A stretch of DNA of 64,000 nucleotides, from positions 53,602 through 117,601 of IMG/VR virus record IMGVR_UViG_3300027861_002706. One strand, written 5' to 3'. A model generated the notes under the pieces. The model made no database searches, was not told the DNA's origin, and saw only the letters and a list, made by a program, of their open reading frames with translations. Source of the DNA: a virus. Position numbers and translations under genes: made by a program. Shown here in pieces: positions 38,600 to 45,472 of this stretch (within the stretch, counting starts at the first letter, position 1; each line of letters begins with the position of its first letter).

Positions 38600-39249
38600 C
38601 CTACTCTCCTAACTCTACATCTCGCGCCTTGCCAATCAAAAAAGGATGCCGTGATAGAAGACCATTCTTCATCATCTCTATCCACTGATCCTGAACCACT
38701 ATGCGACCCTTTGCCGGAAGTGATCTTATACCCAGCCCACAGGGAACATGCATTCCCTACTGTAGTTAACTGAGTATACCCACTTGGAGTAGTCCAGTCC
38801 GGAGAATTAGTATGACAGGCGGCTAATACTATTAGTCTTCCAGAAAGCTCAGGAGAGATAGATGGAAAAGTAATTGTCTCACCCGAGCTACTACTGCTAC
38901 TTGAACTAGCCTTATCCGCAACTAACCTAGATCTAGTCCCAGAAAATTCCGACACAAATACATTATATTGTTGTCTGTCACCAAAAGTAACCGTGAATGA
39001 TGTAGATTCAGTACCATCGGCAACTTTATACCACAGCACAGATCTAGCATCTGATCCGTTCGATACAGTTGCTATCTCTGTCCACGATCCGTTAGATGTA
39101 CTTGATGGATCCTCGCTAGAACCTAGTCTACCCATGAGCCCCAGGACTAGTAAGTTACCTTTAGTAGGAGAGGAGGCCAGGGTTGCTGTTATAGAAGTAG
39201 TCCCGCTGCCTGAAGTAGAACCAGACTGGACATGGGCTATAATAGCCAT
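38596..39249 (-). CDS. Lectin-like/adhesion structural protein (217 aa)
   Basis: A Ser/Thr/Gly-rich, beta-sandwich-like protein. The N-terminal half has the pattern 'SPTKGNLLVLGLMGRLGSSEDPSS', then SVLWYKVADGTESTSFTVTFG and YNVFVSEFSGTRSRL, seen in a large group of phage surface proteins that contain a strand-rich sandwich. A Ser-stretch (SSSSSSSGETITF) links to a second half, SGRLIVLAACHTNSPDWTTPSG, and a Ser/Gly-rich end. It begins with TGATG, overlapping the preceding stop, and ends overlapping the 192-aa gene. Adhesion is suggested by the fold type only. Confidence 0.5.
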   Translation of the reverse strand: MAIIAHVQSGSTSGSGTTSITATLASSPTKGNLLVLGLMGRLGSSEDPSSTSNGSWTEIATVSNGSDARSVLWYKVADGTESTSFTVTFGDRQQYNVFVSEFSGTRSRLVADKASSSSSSSSGETITFPSISPELSGRLIVLAACHTNSPDWTTPSGYTQLTTVGNACSLWAGYKITSGKGSHSGSGSVDRDDEEWSSITASFFDWQGARCRVRRVG

Positions 39250-39572
39250 CAGTAGGTTAATTCTATATCTATTATTCCCGCCTGATCAGAACTACTTATG
39301 ACTATATCCATAATTCCCCCAGTAGCAAAATCCAGATCAACAGAATGGTCTACTACTGAAGTAGTTATGTCTATCGCGGTGGCGTACATATTCACCTTAT
39401 TCTTCTGCATCATTATCGTGGAGTCTGTACCCCCAACTCTGGACACTCTGATACTGCTAATGGATATACCATCAAGTACCGAAGTAACCACCGACGCTGG
39501 TAAAGAAAGCGGCGGATCAGTTACTGGGTCATTCGACCCAGTAGGATCCGCCACAAAGGTCATTATTGCCAC
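39249..39572 (-). CDS. Small structural protein of unknown function (107 aa)
   Basis: A short beta-rich protein without signal peptide or membrane helix: a Pro/Ser-rich N-terminus (VADPTGSNDPVTDPPLSLP), strands VVTSVLDGISISSIRVSRVG and a C-terminal AIDITTSVVDHSVDLDFATGG. I chose the GTG at 39572, preceded at 6 bases by AGG; an ATG at 39563 lacks good spacing. It overlaps the following gene by one base (TGATG). The family is not recognised; by context it is a minor virion or fibre-associated protein. Confidence 0.45.
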   Translation of the reverse strand: MAIMTFVADPTGSNDPVTDPPLSLPASVVTSVLDGISISSIRVSRVGGTDSTIMMQKNKVNMYATAIDITTSVVDHSVDLDFATGGIMDIVISSSDQAGIIDIELTY

Positions 39573-39591
39573 GATTAACCTAAACTAGTTG

Positions 39592-40062
39592 TTAACGCTC
39601 TTCTATTGTTAAATTATTAGCCGTTATCCTAACTGAATCTCCATCTGCCACGCTCTTTGGAGTATCAAAAATACCATAGTAGTATGTACCAGTTTCAGCT
39701 ATTACACTACTGGTAGCAATGATAAATCCAGTTACAGTGCCCCATGATGCAACAGTAGACGTGCCAAAATTAATCTCATTGCCGTTATCAATAGTTGTTG
39801 CAAAGGGATCGCCGGCCGCAGTGGACGCAGCATTCATAGAAGCTGCAGTAAGTCGTACTCTACTATAACCAGCCGAGGCAGCAACTTCATGGGTGCTATG
39901 CCAGGCTGATGCCGCGTTATCATTTACAGCAGGATCGCCTGTAACTAGCCCAATGTAAAGATCAGTATTCTCTGTGCCAGCCATCGGCGCAGCACCATCA
40001 TCAAACAAATAATTTAGAAGTATTCTTTCAAATTCAGCAGTTTTTGCTCCAGTAGTTGCCAT
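39592..40062 (-). CDS. Phage structural protein of the tail-fibre-associated type (156 aa)
   Basis: The sequence follows a widespread small phage-protein layout: an N-terminal helix (TAEFERILLNYLFDD), LYIGLVTGDPAVNDNAAS, a Gly/Ala-rich turn VAASAGYSRVRLT, a Thr-rich segment, then GNEINFGTSTVASWGTVTGFIIATSS and SVRITANNLTIEER. Members are usually annotated only as hypothetical or tail-fibre proteins, and their function is not well defined. It sits at the junction of the membrane cassette and the adhesion module and starts one base inside the holin-like gene's stop. Confidence 0.55.
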   Translation of the reverse strand: MATTGAKTAEFERILLNYLFDDGAAPMAGTENTDLYIGLVTGDPAVNDNAASAWHSTHEVAASAGYSRVRLTAASMNAASTAAGDPFATTIDNGNEINFGTSTVASWGTVTGFIIATSSVIAETGTYYYGIFDTPKSVADGDSVRITANNLTIEER

Positions 40063-40271
40063 TACTTAGACTCCTTTTTTGCTTCTTTGCCGAAGTCTGC
40101 TAAGCCTTGGCCTCCGAGGTAAGCAATTGTAAGATACAATGTATCTTTCATAGCTTCTTCCGATAAACCAAAAAGCTTGCCTGTTACGATAAGGATCGCG
40201 GCCAATACAAAGGCCTGCGATTTCTTAGATTCTGCTCCACTAAATGGAAGCAACGAAGTTAAAAATTTCAT
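40062..40271 (-). CDS. Holin-like small membrane protein (69 aa)
   Basis: A 69-residue protein with two candidate membrane segments: AFVLAAILIVTGKLFGL (about 20-36) and TLYLTIAYLGGQGLADF (about 44-60), separated by a short charged loop (SEEAMKD), and a Lys-rich C-terminus (KEAKKESK). This is the usual plan of small phage holins. It follows the lipoprotein gene by a 4-base overlap (40268-40271). No endolysin gene is seen nearby, so lysis function is plausible but unproven. Confidence 0.5.
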   Translation of the reverse strand: MKFLTSLLPFSGAESKKSQAFVLAAILIVTGKLFGLSEEAMKDTLYLTIAYLGGQGLADFGKEAKKESK

Positions 40272-40573
40272 AGATTAGTCCCCTTCAAAGAGATCTCGAG
40301 CTCTTCTTTTCTTTTTCTAGTATACCAGCCTGCTAAAATGCCTACCACCCCAACAGCTAGAGTACCCCACTGAGCGAGAAATGGTGCAGCCAGTGGGGCT
40401 ATTTTTTCAGCACTTGCCAGTTCTCCGGTTTCGACTACTACAGCGTCTGTTCCCTCGCCAACGATATCTAGCGGCCTAACAAACGCATCTGTTTCAAGTT
40501 CCGATGCTGGCTGGCCAAAAATTGCACAACCGGATATTGCTAAACATAACAAAGAGATACTAACTATTTTCAT
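40268..40573 (-). CDS. Small lipoprotein with C-terminal membrane segment (101 aa)
   Basis: The better start is ATG 40573, preceded by a strong ribosome site GAGGAGG 4 bases away; an upstream in-frame ATG would give a spurious 16-residue extension. The N-terminus MKIVSISLLCLAISGC has a Lys, a hydrophobic core and a lipobox LAISGC, so it should be lipid-modified at Cys16. A second hydrophobic stretch, WGTLAVGVVGILAGWY, lies at about residues 70-85, followed by basic RKRKEEL. This would place it on a membrane, possibly as a spanin-like or lysis accessory protein. It overlaps the tiny lipoprotein upstream by 4 bases. Confidence 0.55.
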   Translation of the reverse strand: MKIVSISLLCLAISGCAIFGQPASELETDAFVRPLDIVGEGTDAVVVETGELASAEKIAPLAAPFLAQWGTLAVGVVGILAGWYTRKRKEELEISLKGTNL

Positions 40574-40698
40574 TCTTCCTCCTCGTAAGGCTCGTACTGT
40601 GGATAAATCCAATGTACCCAATGGTTCATTATCACTCTAGGATTATTGCACCCTATTAAGCAGATTATACTTAATCCTAGTATAGATAGAAACATCAT
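40570..40698 (-). CDS. Tiny lipoprotein gene (42 aa), possible o-spanin
   Basis: A very short gene: ATG 40698 overlaps the stop of the upstream gene (TAATG), and its stop overlaps the start of the next (ATGA). The product begins MMFLSILGLSIICLIGCNNP: hydrophobic core and lipobox CLIGC with Cys17 as lipidation site. The mature part is only about 25 residues, aromatic and acidic, ending YPQYEPYEEEE. It follows a protein with one membrane helix and a coiled coil, an arrangement like an i-spanin/o-spanin pair. Lipoprotein nature is well supported by the sequence; the spanin function is inference. Confidence 0.6.
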   Translation of the reverse strand: MMFLSILGLSIICLIGCNNPRVIMNHWVHWIYPQYEPYEEEE

Positions 40699-41033
40699 TA
40701 CTGAGACTTTCTTACTTCCAGAGAAGACAACTTTCTGCCTAACTCATTGAGCGAAACTCTCATGTTATCTATCTCTTTTTGTATATTCTTTATATCACCC
40801 TTTAGCAACAACTCCAAGGCCTCAGGATGTCCATCATTTACATGATCTTGAAGTCTTTCTTCAAGTTTTTGTAAATCATTTAACATAATTTCCTGGTTAA
40901 TCCTTATTGGAGCAATCTGTCTCTGTAGACTTAACTCCTGCTGGTTAAGCAGCCCCCACATACCTCCGATTAAAGCTATTACGGCAGCCAGGCTACCGAA
41001 AGCTCTGGCCCCTGATTCTCCATTATTAGCCAC
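40698..41033 (-). CDS. Membrane-anchored coiled-coil protein, possible i-spanin (111 aa)
   Basis: One N-terminal membrane segment (about residues 12-30, FGSLAAVIALIGGMWGLL), then a long heptad-containing helix (NQEIMLNDLQKLEERLQDHV and DIKNIQKEIDNMRVSLNELG). That is the layout of inner-membrane spanins. It sits immediately before the tiny lipoprotein and shares the TAATG junction with it. It could also be an unrelated membrane scaffold. The membrane and coiled-coil calls are made by eye; spanin function is inferred. Confidence 0.5.
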   Translation of the reverse strand: MANNGESGARAFGSLAAVIALIGGMWGLLNQQELSLQRQIAPIRINQEIMLNDLQKLEERLQDHVNDGHPEALELLLKGDIKNIQKEIDNMRVSLNELGRKLSSLEVRKSQ

Positions 41034-41037
41034 GCTC

Positions 41038-42411
41038 CTACTCCGTATCTATAATACCGGGTATTAAGCTATTTCTTTCTCTGGCGGTATTCGCTGCCGG
41101 TATTGGGTCAGATACATAGAGGTTCCTTTGTGGATTAAACAGGAAGGGTCCCCTGACCTGTCTAGATCCACGTTTGACTACCGACCCTACATCTCTCGTG
41201 GCGGATCTTGGCCTGTTCATATAGCCGACCAGGGCCGCCATAGCGGTGTTCATTCTTGTTTGTAGTGCTCGCTCTTTTTGAGTAGCTATATCTGCACCAG
41301 CAGGGAAATATGATATTCTAAAGTCACCTAGTTCTTTACTGGTTCCAGCGGCTAGATCCTTAGTTCCTCTCACATCATGAAGTATATCCATTGCAGTCTT
41401 GCACTTTACATATTCACGAAATGATCTATTCTTAGAAAATTTAGTTATATTTATATTTGCGCCCAAACTCTCATATACATCTATAGTGTTAGCCCATGCT
41501 CTAAGTCCGATATAATCATCTAAGTATGTATTAGGAATCATCGTTCCCAGTTCATTCTTAACTACTCTGACTCCGACTAGATTAGGATAGGGCTCAGTAT
41601 GGAACGTAATCTTTTGCGCAGATCCTAGGGTATTGCCACCCGTATCTGCTACGGCTGCAGCAATATGCACCTCTACTGTCATATTATTAGGCCAGTCTCT
41701 AGCAGCATCTGGTGTAATAGTTATTACCTTACCTGCTGTGCCTAGAGTCCCTATCGATAGATCTGAATAATTGCCACCGGTATTATTAGCATAGAATATA
41801 CTGCCGGTTGCTAGCAGATGTTCTTCATCCAGGAATGCGTACTGTACTACCTGCACATTATCATTGGTTACAGTAGTTGAATCGATGTCTGCTGAAAAAG
41901 TCAGCTTTATCGTGTCCGTAGTGATGTCGACGCCGAAGGCATGATTGGTAGGAAGACTAGACGCCAATGTGAGAGAAGTCGAAGTTAAGTTAACATCTCC
42001 TGGAAGATTAAGGTCTCCACCAAGTGTAATCTCCTCTGCGGTTCTAGCAACAGAGGTTGTATCTAACTGGCTTCCTGTTTGAAAGGAAAGGACGCTAGTC
42101 GTGACTAGACTATGGCTAGTGCCGGATTTTATAGCCCCAGTAGAAAGAGCCAGGTCGCTTCCTATTAAAGTCAGCCTATATATGGAGTTAGATATAAGTA
42201 AGGTATATGGAACTATTGTTATTTTAGTGCCGGAAACACTAAGAGTAGCATCAACAACAGTATCCAGAGCCACAGATCTAAGTACCACTGTAGCCCCGGA
42301 CACTGAAGTAGCATCTAAGCTAGTATTAAAAGTTACCTCTAATTTTTGATTGAGGTATACGTTGGTAGCACCATCTGCAGGGGTAGACGCGGAAAAGACT
42401 GGTGCTGCCAC
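41038..42411 (-). CDS. Bacterial Ig-like domain protein (457 aa)
   Basis: The N-terminal part reads FSASTPADGATNVYLNQKLEVTFNTSLDATSVSGATVVL, ending KSGTSHSLVTTSVLSFQTG. This is the classic SbsA-type Ig-like pattern with 'P-A-D-G-A-T-N-V' and 'Y-R-L-T-L' strands. A second such unit follows (about 150-285, ATGSIFYANNTGG). The C-terminal part (RVVKNELGTMIPNTYLDDY onward) is helical and may be the part that docks to the virion. Ig-like domains on phage particles commonly mediate weak carbohydrate attachment. It starts 9 bases after the 194-aa gene. Confidence 0.7.
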   Translation of the reverse strand: MAAPVFSASTPADGATNVYLNQKLEVTFNTSLDATSVSGATVVLRSVALDTVVDATLSVSGTKITIVPYTLLISNSIYRLTLIGSDLALSTGAIKSGTSHSLVTTSVLSFQTGSQLDTTSVARTAEEITLGGDLNLPGDVNLTSTSLTLASSLPTNHAFGVDITTDTIKLTFSADIDSTTVTNDNVQVVQYAFLDEEHLLATGSIFYANNTGGNYSDLSIGTLGTAGKVITITPDAARDWPNNMTVEVHIAAAVADTGGNTLGSAQKITFHTEPYPNLVGVRVVKNELGTMIPNTYLDDYIGLRAWANTIDVYESLGANINITKFSKNRSFREYVKCKTAMDILHDVRGTKDLAAGTSKELGDFRISYFPAGADIATQKERALQTRMNTAMAALVGYMNRPRSATRDVGSVVKRGSRQVRGPFLFNPQRNLYVSDPIPAANTARERNSLIPGIIDTE

Positions 42412-42420
42412 AACATACCC

Positions 42421-43005
42421 CTAAATTAGATCTTTATTTTTTGGTGATGTTTCGGCTCCAACACGCATTCCTACATCTACTGTCTTATGCCCAACATCTA
42501 TCGTTCTTTTACCAACGATTGAATCTATTATTTTTCCAGGGCCAGGTATATTATTCAATGCGTATTCGAAGTATTCTATGAATCTCGCTCTAGCCTGGCT
42601 GTTTTTTTCGTACTCAAGTAGTTCATCTAGCACCACTCTTGCACCATAGTCTTTGGCTATTTTGCCAGAAACGACCGGAACTATATGAGGATGCAGCTCT
42701 TTGATGTTCTTAGAAGATTTTATCTTCTCCTTGAGATCATCAATAAGGTCTACTGGCTTGTCTACAAACGGAATGTGAATTTTAGACTGAACCAAGAATC
42801 CCATATCTATGGACTTTTGAATTATCTCTCTATCTGCCTTGGAGACCTCTGCAGTGACTTTAGCAGTAGGACTGTCTGCAGTTAAAACAAAATTGTCAAC
42901 CGCATAAAACTGCCTGGTCTTCATGTTTAATGAGACATAGGTATTAGTTTTAATTGGCTTCAATCCTGTCGGAGACTCTGCCTCATCTGAAATCTTTATT
43001 GCCAT
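42421..43005 (-). CDS. Head-region protein of unknown function (194 aa)
   Basis: Unrecognised. The N-terminal part is beta-rich (GLKPIKTNTYVSLNMKTRQFYAVDNFVL); the middle has helices (VDLIDDLKEKIKSSKNIKELHP); the C-terminus includes LLEYEKNSQARARFIEYFEYALNNI and ends GAETSPKNKDLI. It directly follows the capsid gene across the 60-base gap that holds a strong hairpin. By gene order it may be a head completion or head-fibre docking protein. No motif supports anything more. Confidence 0.45.
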   Translation of the reverse strand: MAIKISDEAESPTGLKPIKTNTYVSLNMKTRQFYAVDNFVLTADSPTAKVTAEVSKADREIIQKSIDMGFLVQSKIHIPFVDKPVDLIDDLKEKIKSSKNIKELHPHIVPVVSGKIAKDYGARVVLDELLEYEKNSQARARFIEYFEYALNNIPGPGKIIDSIVGKRTIDVGHKTVDVGMRVGAETSPKNKDLI

Positions 43006-43023
43006 TTTACCTACTTAAATCTA

Positions 43024-43051
43024 AGCCCGGGGGCGAGGAAGCCCCCGGGCT
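43024..43051 (-). other. GC-rich hairpin between capsid and 194-aa genes
   Basis: An 11-bp stem (AGCCCGGGGGC on each side, 43024-43034 / 43041-43051) with a 6-base loop. The bases after it on the minus strand are TTAGATTTAAG, not a U-tract. It probably stabilises the capsid mRNA or partially terminates. Confidence 0.65.
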
Positions 43052-43065
43052 AATCAGCTACTCAA

Positions 43066-44514
43066 CTATTGCGGCAGTGTCGTACTAGTACTACCGCTCA
43101 GATCACCAGTACCAAACTGGAGTACAGGCGCAGACTCAGGATCGATCGACTTATCGATTACGATGCCCTTAGCAGTCCTAATGGCTTGACCGTTATTGAT
43201 GTTTTCGACAGCATAACGTTCGCGCAGCTTGACCTTGCGAATATCGCGTGCCGGATCATCAAACTCCTCAGTAACAACATCTTCATCAACAACCAGTACA
43301 CCAAGTTCGTTGGTGTCAACCATCCAGAAGTCAGTTTTGTTAGTACCAACATCATATGGAACGAATGGGCTAACAATAATGTTGAGTGAAGCAGGGAATC
43401 CTGCCGGAAGCCTTGACGAAGTAGTAGCAATGGCAGAAGGATCAGTTAACTTAGTCTCCTGATTTAATCCTCCAACGCGGAATTCTCCGCCTGAACCGGG
43501 GCTACCGGCATAGTTTTGGAACATTTCACCATTATTGGCAAATCCAAATGCACGCAACTGGGGATTAAGTGCGAAGGTAAGCCATCCGAATGGATGCATG
43601 ATGATTGCGTTTGGCACATAACCATCATCGATCATACTGGCATACATACGGAAGATGTCTTCAATGGTAATTGTACCATTCATCGCACCGTCAATGCCCC
43701 TGCCGCTTGAGCTCCTGGGGGCAACAGCGTTATTATCAATGAAGCCAACACCGGCAGTACTGATCATATCAGCAACTTTTTGCTCCTTATGACGGATCAG
43801 GGCACGACCTGCTGCACGCAGATGCATACTCATTACATCAAACAAGGAGTACCTAAGCATCTCATCAGTGAACTTGACGGCAACACCCGACTTTCCGATG
43901 GTCGCAGTCACTTGACCTGCGAATTCCATCGTCTGTTCTGGGTATTCCCCACCCTCTGGGATATCAGCAGCAGCGAATGCGCCCATAGCCGGGAAGGTTA
44001 AACTAGTTCCAACCTGAAAATTAATCCTCTGAAGCAGGGGAGTAAGAGCAATTGTTGGTTCAATCGCATCCCTAACAATCTGAGAAACAACTTTCGGTAT
44101 GAGCATTGGCTGCTCAAACGCAAACTGCGTATCGTAAAACTCATCCTTCTTGATTTTGCCAGCCTCAAAGGAAGACTTACGCTTCTGGTCAGCCTGGATC
44201 AAGTCATCTAAACTAAACCGATGAGAAGGTGAGCCAGGCAGCACACCATTGTTTTTCCAAATGCTATGCATTCGGTCAAACTTATCATCGAATTCGCGTT
44301 TCTTTGGTTGTTCGTCAGTAAAACGCTTGAGCGCTTTAATAGCCTGACTATCCAACCCTTCTTCTTCTAGCTTTTCAGCTAAAGCACCGTCTACGGCGTT
44401 GGTGATACCATTCTCAGTATCTTCAACAAGGCGAAGAATCGTATTCTTTTGCCCCTCATCGAAGTTCTGCTCAATAGCGTCTTCGTCAACGCCAATTAAC
44501 CTATCTTGACTCAT
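43066..44514 (-). CDS. Major capsid protein, HK97-type (482 aa)
   Basis: The main shell protein. Residues 1-130 are an acidic, helical N-terminal segment (EEGLDSQAIKALKRFTDEQPK), probably a scaffold-like delta domain removed by the protease. The rest matches an HK97-fold coat: VSQIVRDAIEPTIALTPLLQRINFQVGTSLTFPA, GEYPEQTMEFAGQVTATIGK, GVAVKFTDEMLRYSLFDVMSMHLRAAGRALIRHKEQ, and an A-domain strand region PNAIIMHPFGWLTFALNP. It lies downstream of protease and decoration genes in the usual order. A strong hairpin in the gap after it suggests high expression. Confidence 0.85.
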   Translation of the reverse strand: MSQDRLIGVDEDAIEQNFDEGQKNTILRLVEDTENGITNAVDGALAEKLEEEGLDSQAIKALKRFTDEQPKKREFDDKFDRMHSIWKNNGVLPGSPSHRFSLDDLIQADQKRKSSFEAGKIKKDEFYDTQFAFEQPMLIPKVVSQIVRDAIEPTIALTPLLQRINFQVGTSLTFPAMGAFAAADIPEGGEYPEQTMEFAGQVTATIGKSGVAVKFTDEMLRYSLFDVMSMHLRAAGRALIRHKEQKVADMISTAGVGFIDNNAVAPRSSSGRGIDGAMNGTITIEDIFRMYASMIDDGYVPNAIIMHPFGWLTFALNPQLRAFGFANNGEMFQNYAGSPGSGGEFRVGGLNQETKLTDPSAIATTSSRLPAGFPASLNIIVSPFVPYDVGTNKTDFWMVDTNELGVLVVDEDVVTEEFDDPARDIRKVKLRERYAVENINNGQAIRTAKGIVIDKSIDPESAPVLQFGTGDLSGSTSTTLPQ

Positions 44515-44523
44515 TTTTTCTCC

Positions 44524-45459
44524 TTAAAGATCCACTTTGATTACAAGAGCAAAGAAATCACCACTACCATCTATAGTAGCATGCTCAAACATTGCAGGAA
44601 TTCCCTGAGTACCAGAACCACTCAAGCCTAAGCCAGGTACAGTTTGTACTCTTTTAAGAGTGTTAAACTGCTGATCGGCATTCTGATTACTAACAGTTCC
44701 CGCACCGATCAAGCTTGCTACGGTGTCGTTAGCACTACCAGCAATTGTTCCAACGCGGTACTTATCGATGCAACGACCAACAACATAGTTAGCTGAAGCT
44801 GCAGCACCATCCCAGGCGACTAATCGACCAGGCGAATTTGCAGCAGTTGCGTTTGTCACAGGATTCCAAGTAGCTGCAGTACCACCGTCTCCATCTACTC
44901 TTACAAGGTCTCCCGGCTCAATAGCACGTTCTCCAATAGTGACTGCAGGAATCACAACAGAGTAGTTACCCATCAACAGAGAAGGCATCAAGTCACGACT
45001 GTAATTCGTGTACTTAGTTTTGAGTAGGTTGGAGTAGACCGGGGCAGTAATTACACCAACTGGTCTTACTCCAGTCACAGTAGCAGCACTTGCGCCGAGC
45101 GGCGCATCTGCGCGTGCAGTAGTACTATCTAGATCGTCGGTCCCAAAGTCAACATCGTTCTGAGCATATGTTACTGTGTAAGCACCCCAGCACGCAGGGA
45201 CAAGACCCCTAGCGGCTTCTTCTGCATTCGGGTATGTGTCATCTACACTTATCGCTGCTGTCGCTGCTCCAGTATTTAACCTACCAACGAATGTTCCAGG
45301 AAGCAGGACGATGGGATCATCATCATGCAACTTGTCTAACATCGCGATAGGGAGAAAGTTCGCAGCCCTGAGGCCTTGAATCGAAGGACGTACACCTTCG
45401 TAAAGTTCTTGGTATGGGTGATGAATTTTCCCATAGCCTCTTCCAGTTCGAATAGCCAT
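44524..45459 (-). CDS. Capsid decoration/stabilising protein (311 aa)
   Basis: Located directly upstream of the capsid gene (9-base gap). N-terminus RTGRGYGKIHHPYQELYEGV is basic and aromatic. The middle region has the beta-tulip-like GERAIEPGDLVRVDGDGGTAATWNP and GRLVAWDGAAASANYVVGRCIDKY, the motif of 'G-D-L-V-K/R-V-D' found in many capsid-stabilising proteins. It is longer than typical 110-200 residue decoration proteins. Assigned from pattern and position; a minor capsid protein remains possible. Confidence 0.6.
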   Translation of the reverse strand: MAIRTGRGYGKIHHPYQELYEGVRPSIQGLRAANFLPIAMLDKLHDDDPIVLLPGTFVGRLNTGAATAAISVDDTYPNAEEAARGLVPACWGAYTVTYAQNDVDFGTDDLDSTTARADAPLGASAATVTGVRPVGVITAPVYSNLLKTKYTNYSRDLMPSLLMGNYSVVIPAVTIGERAIEPGDLVRVDGDGGTAATWNPVTNATAANSPGRLVAWDGAAASANYVVGRCIDKYRVGTIAGSANDTVASLIGAGTVSNQNADQQFNTLKRVQTVPGLGLSGSGTQGIPAMFEHATIDGSGDFFALVIKVDL

Positions 45460-45472
45460 TTAATTACCTCTT

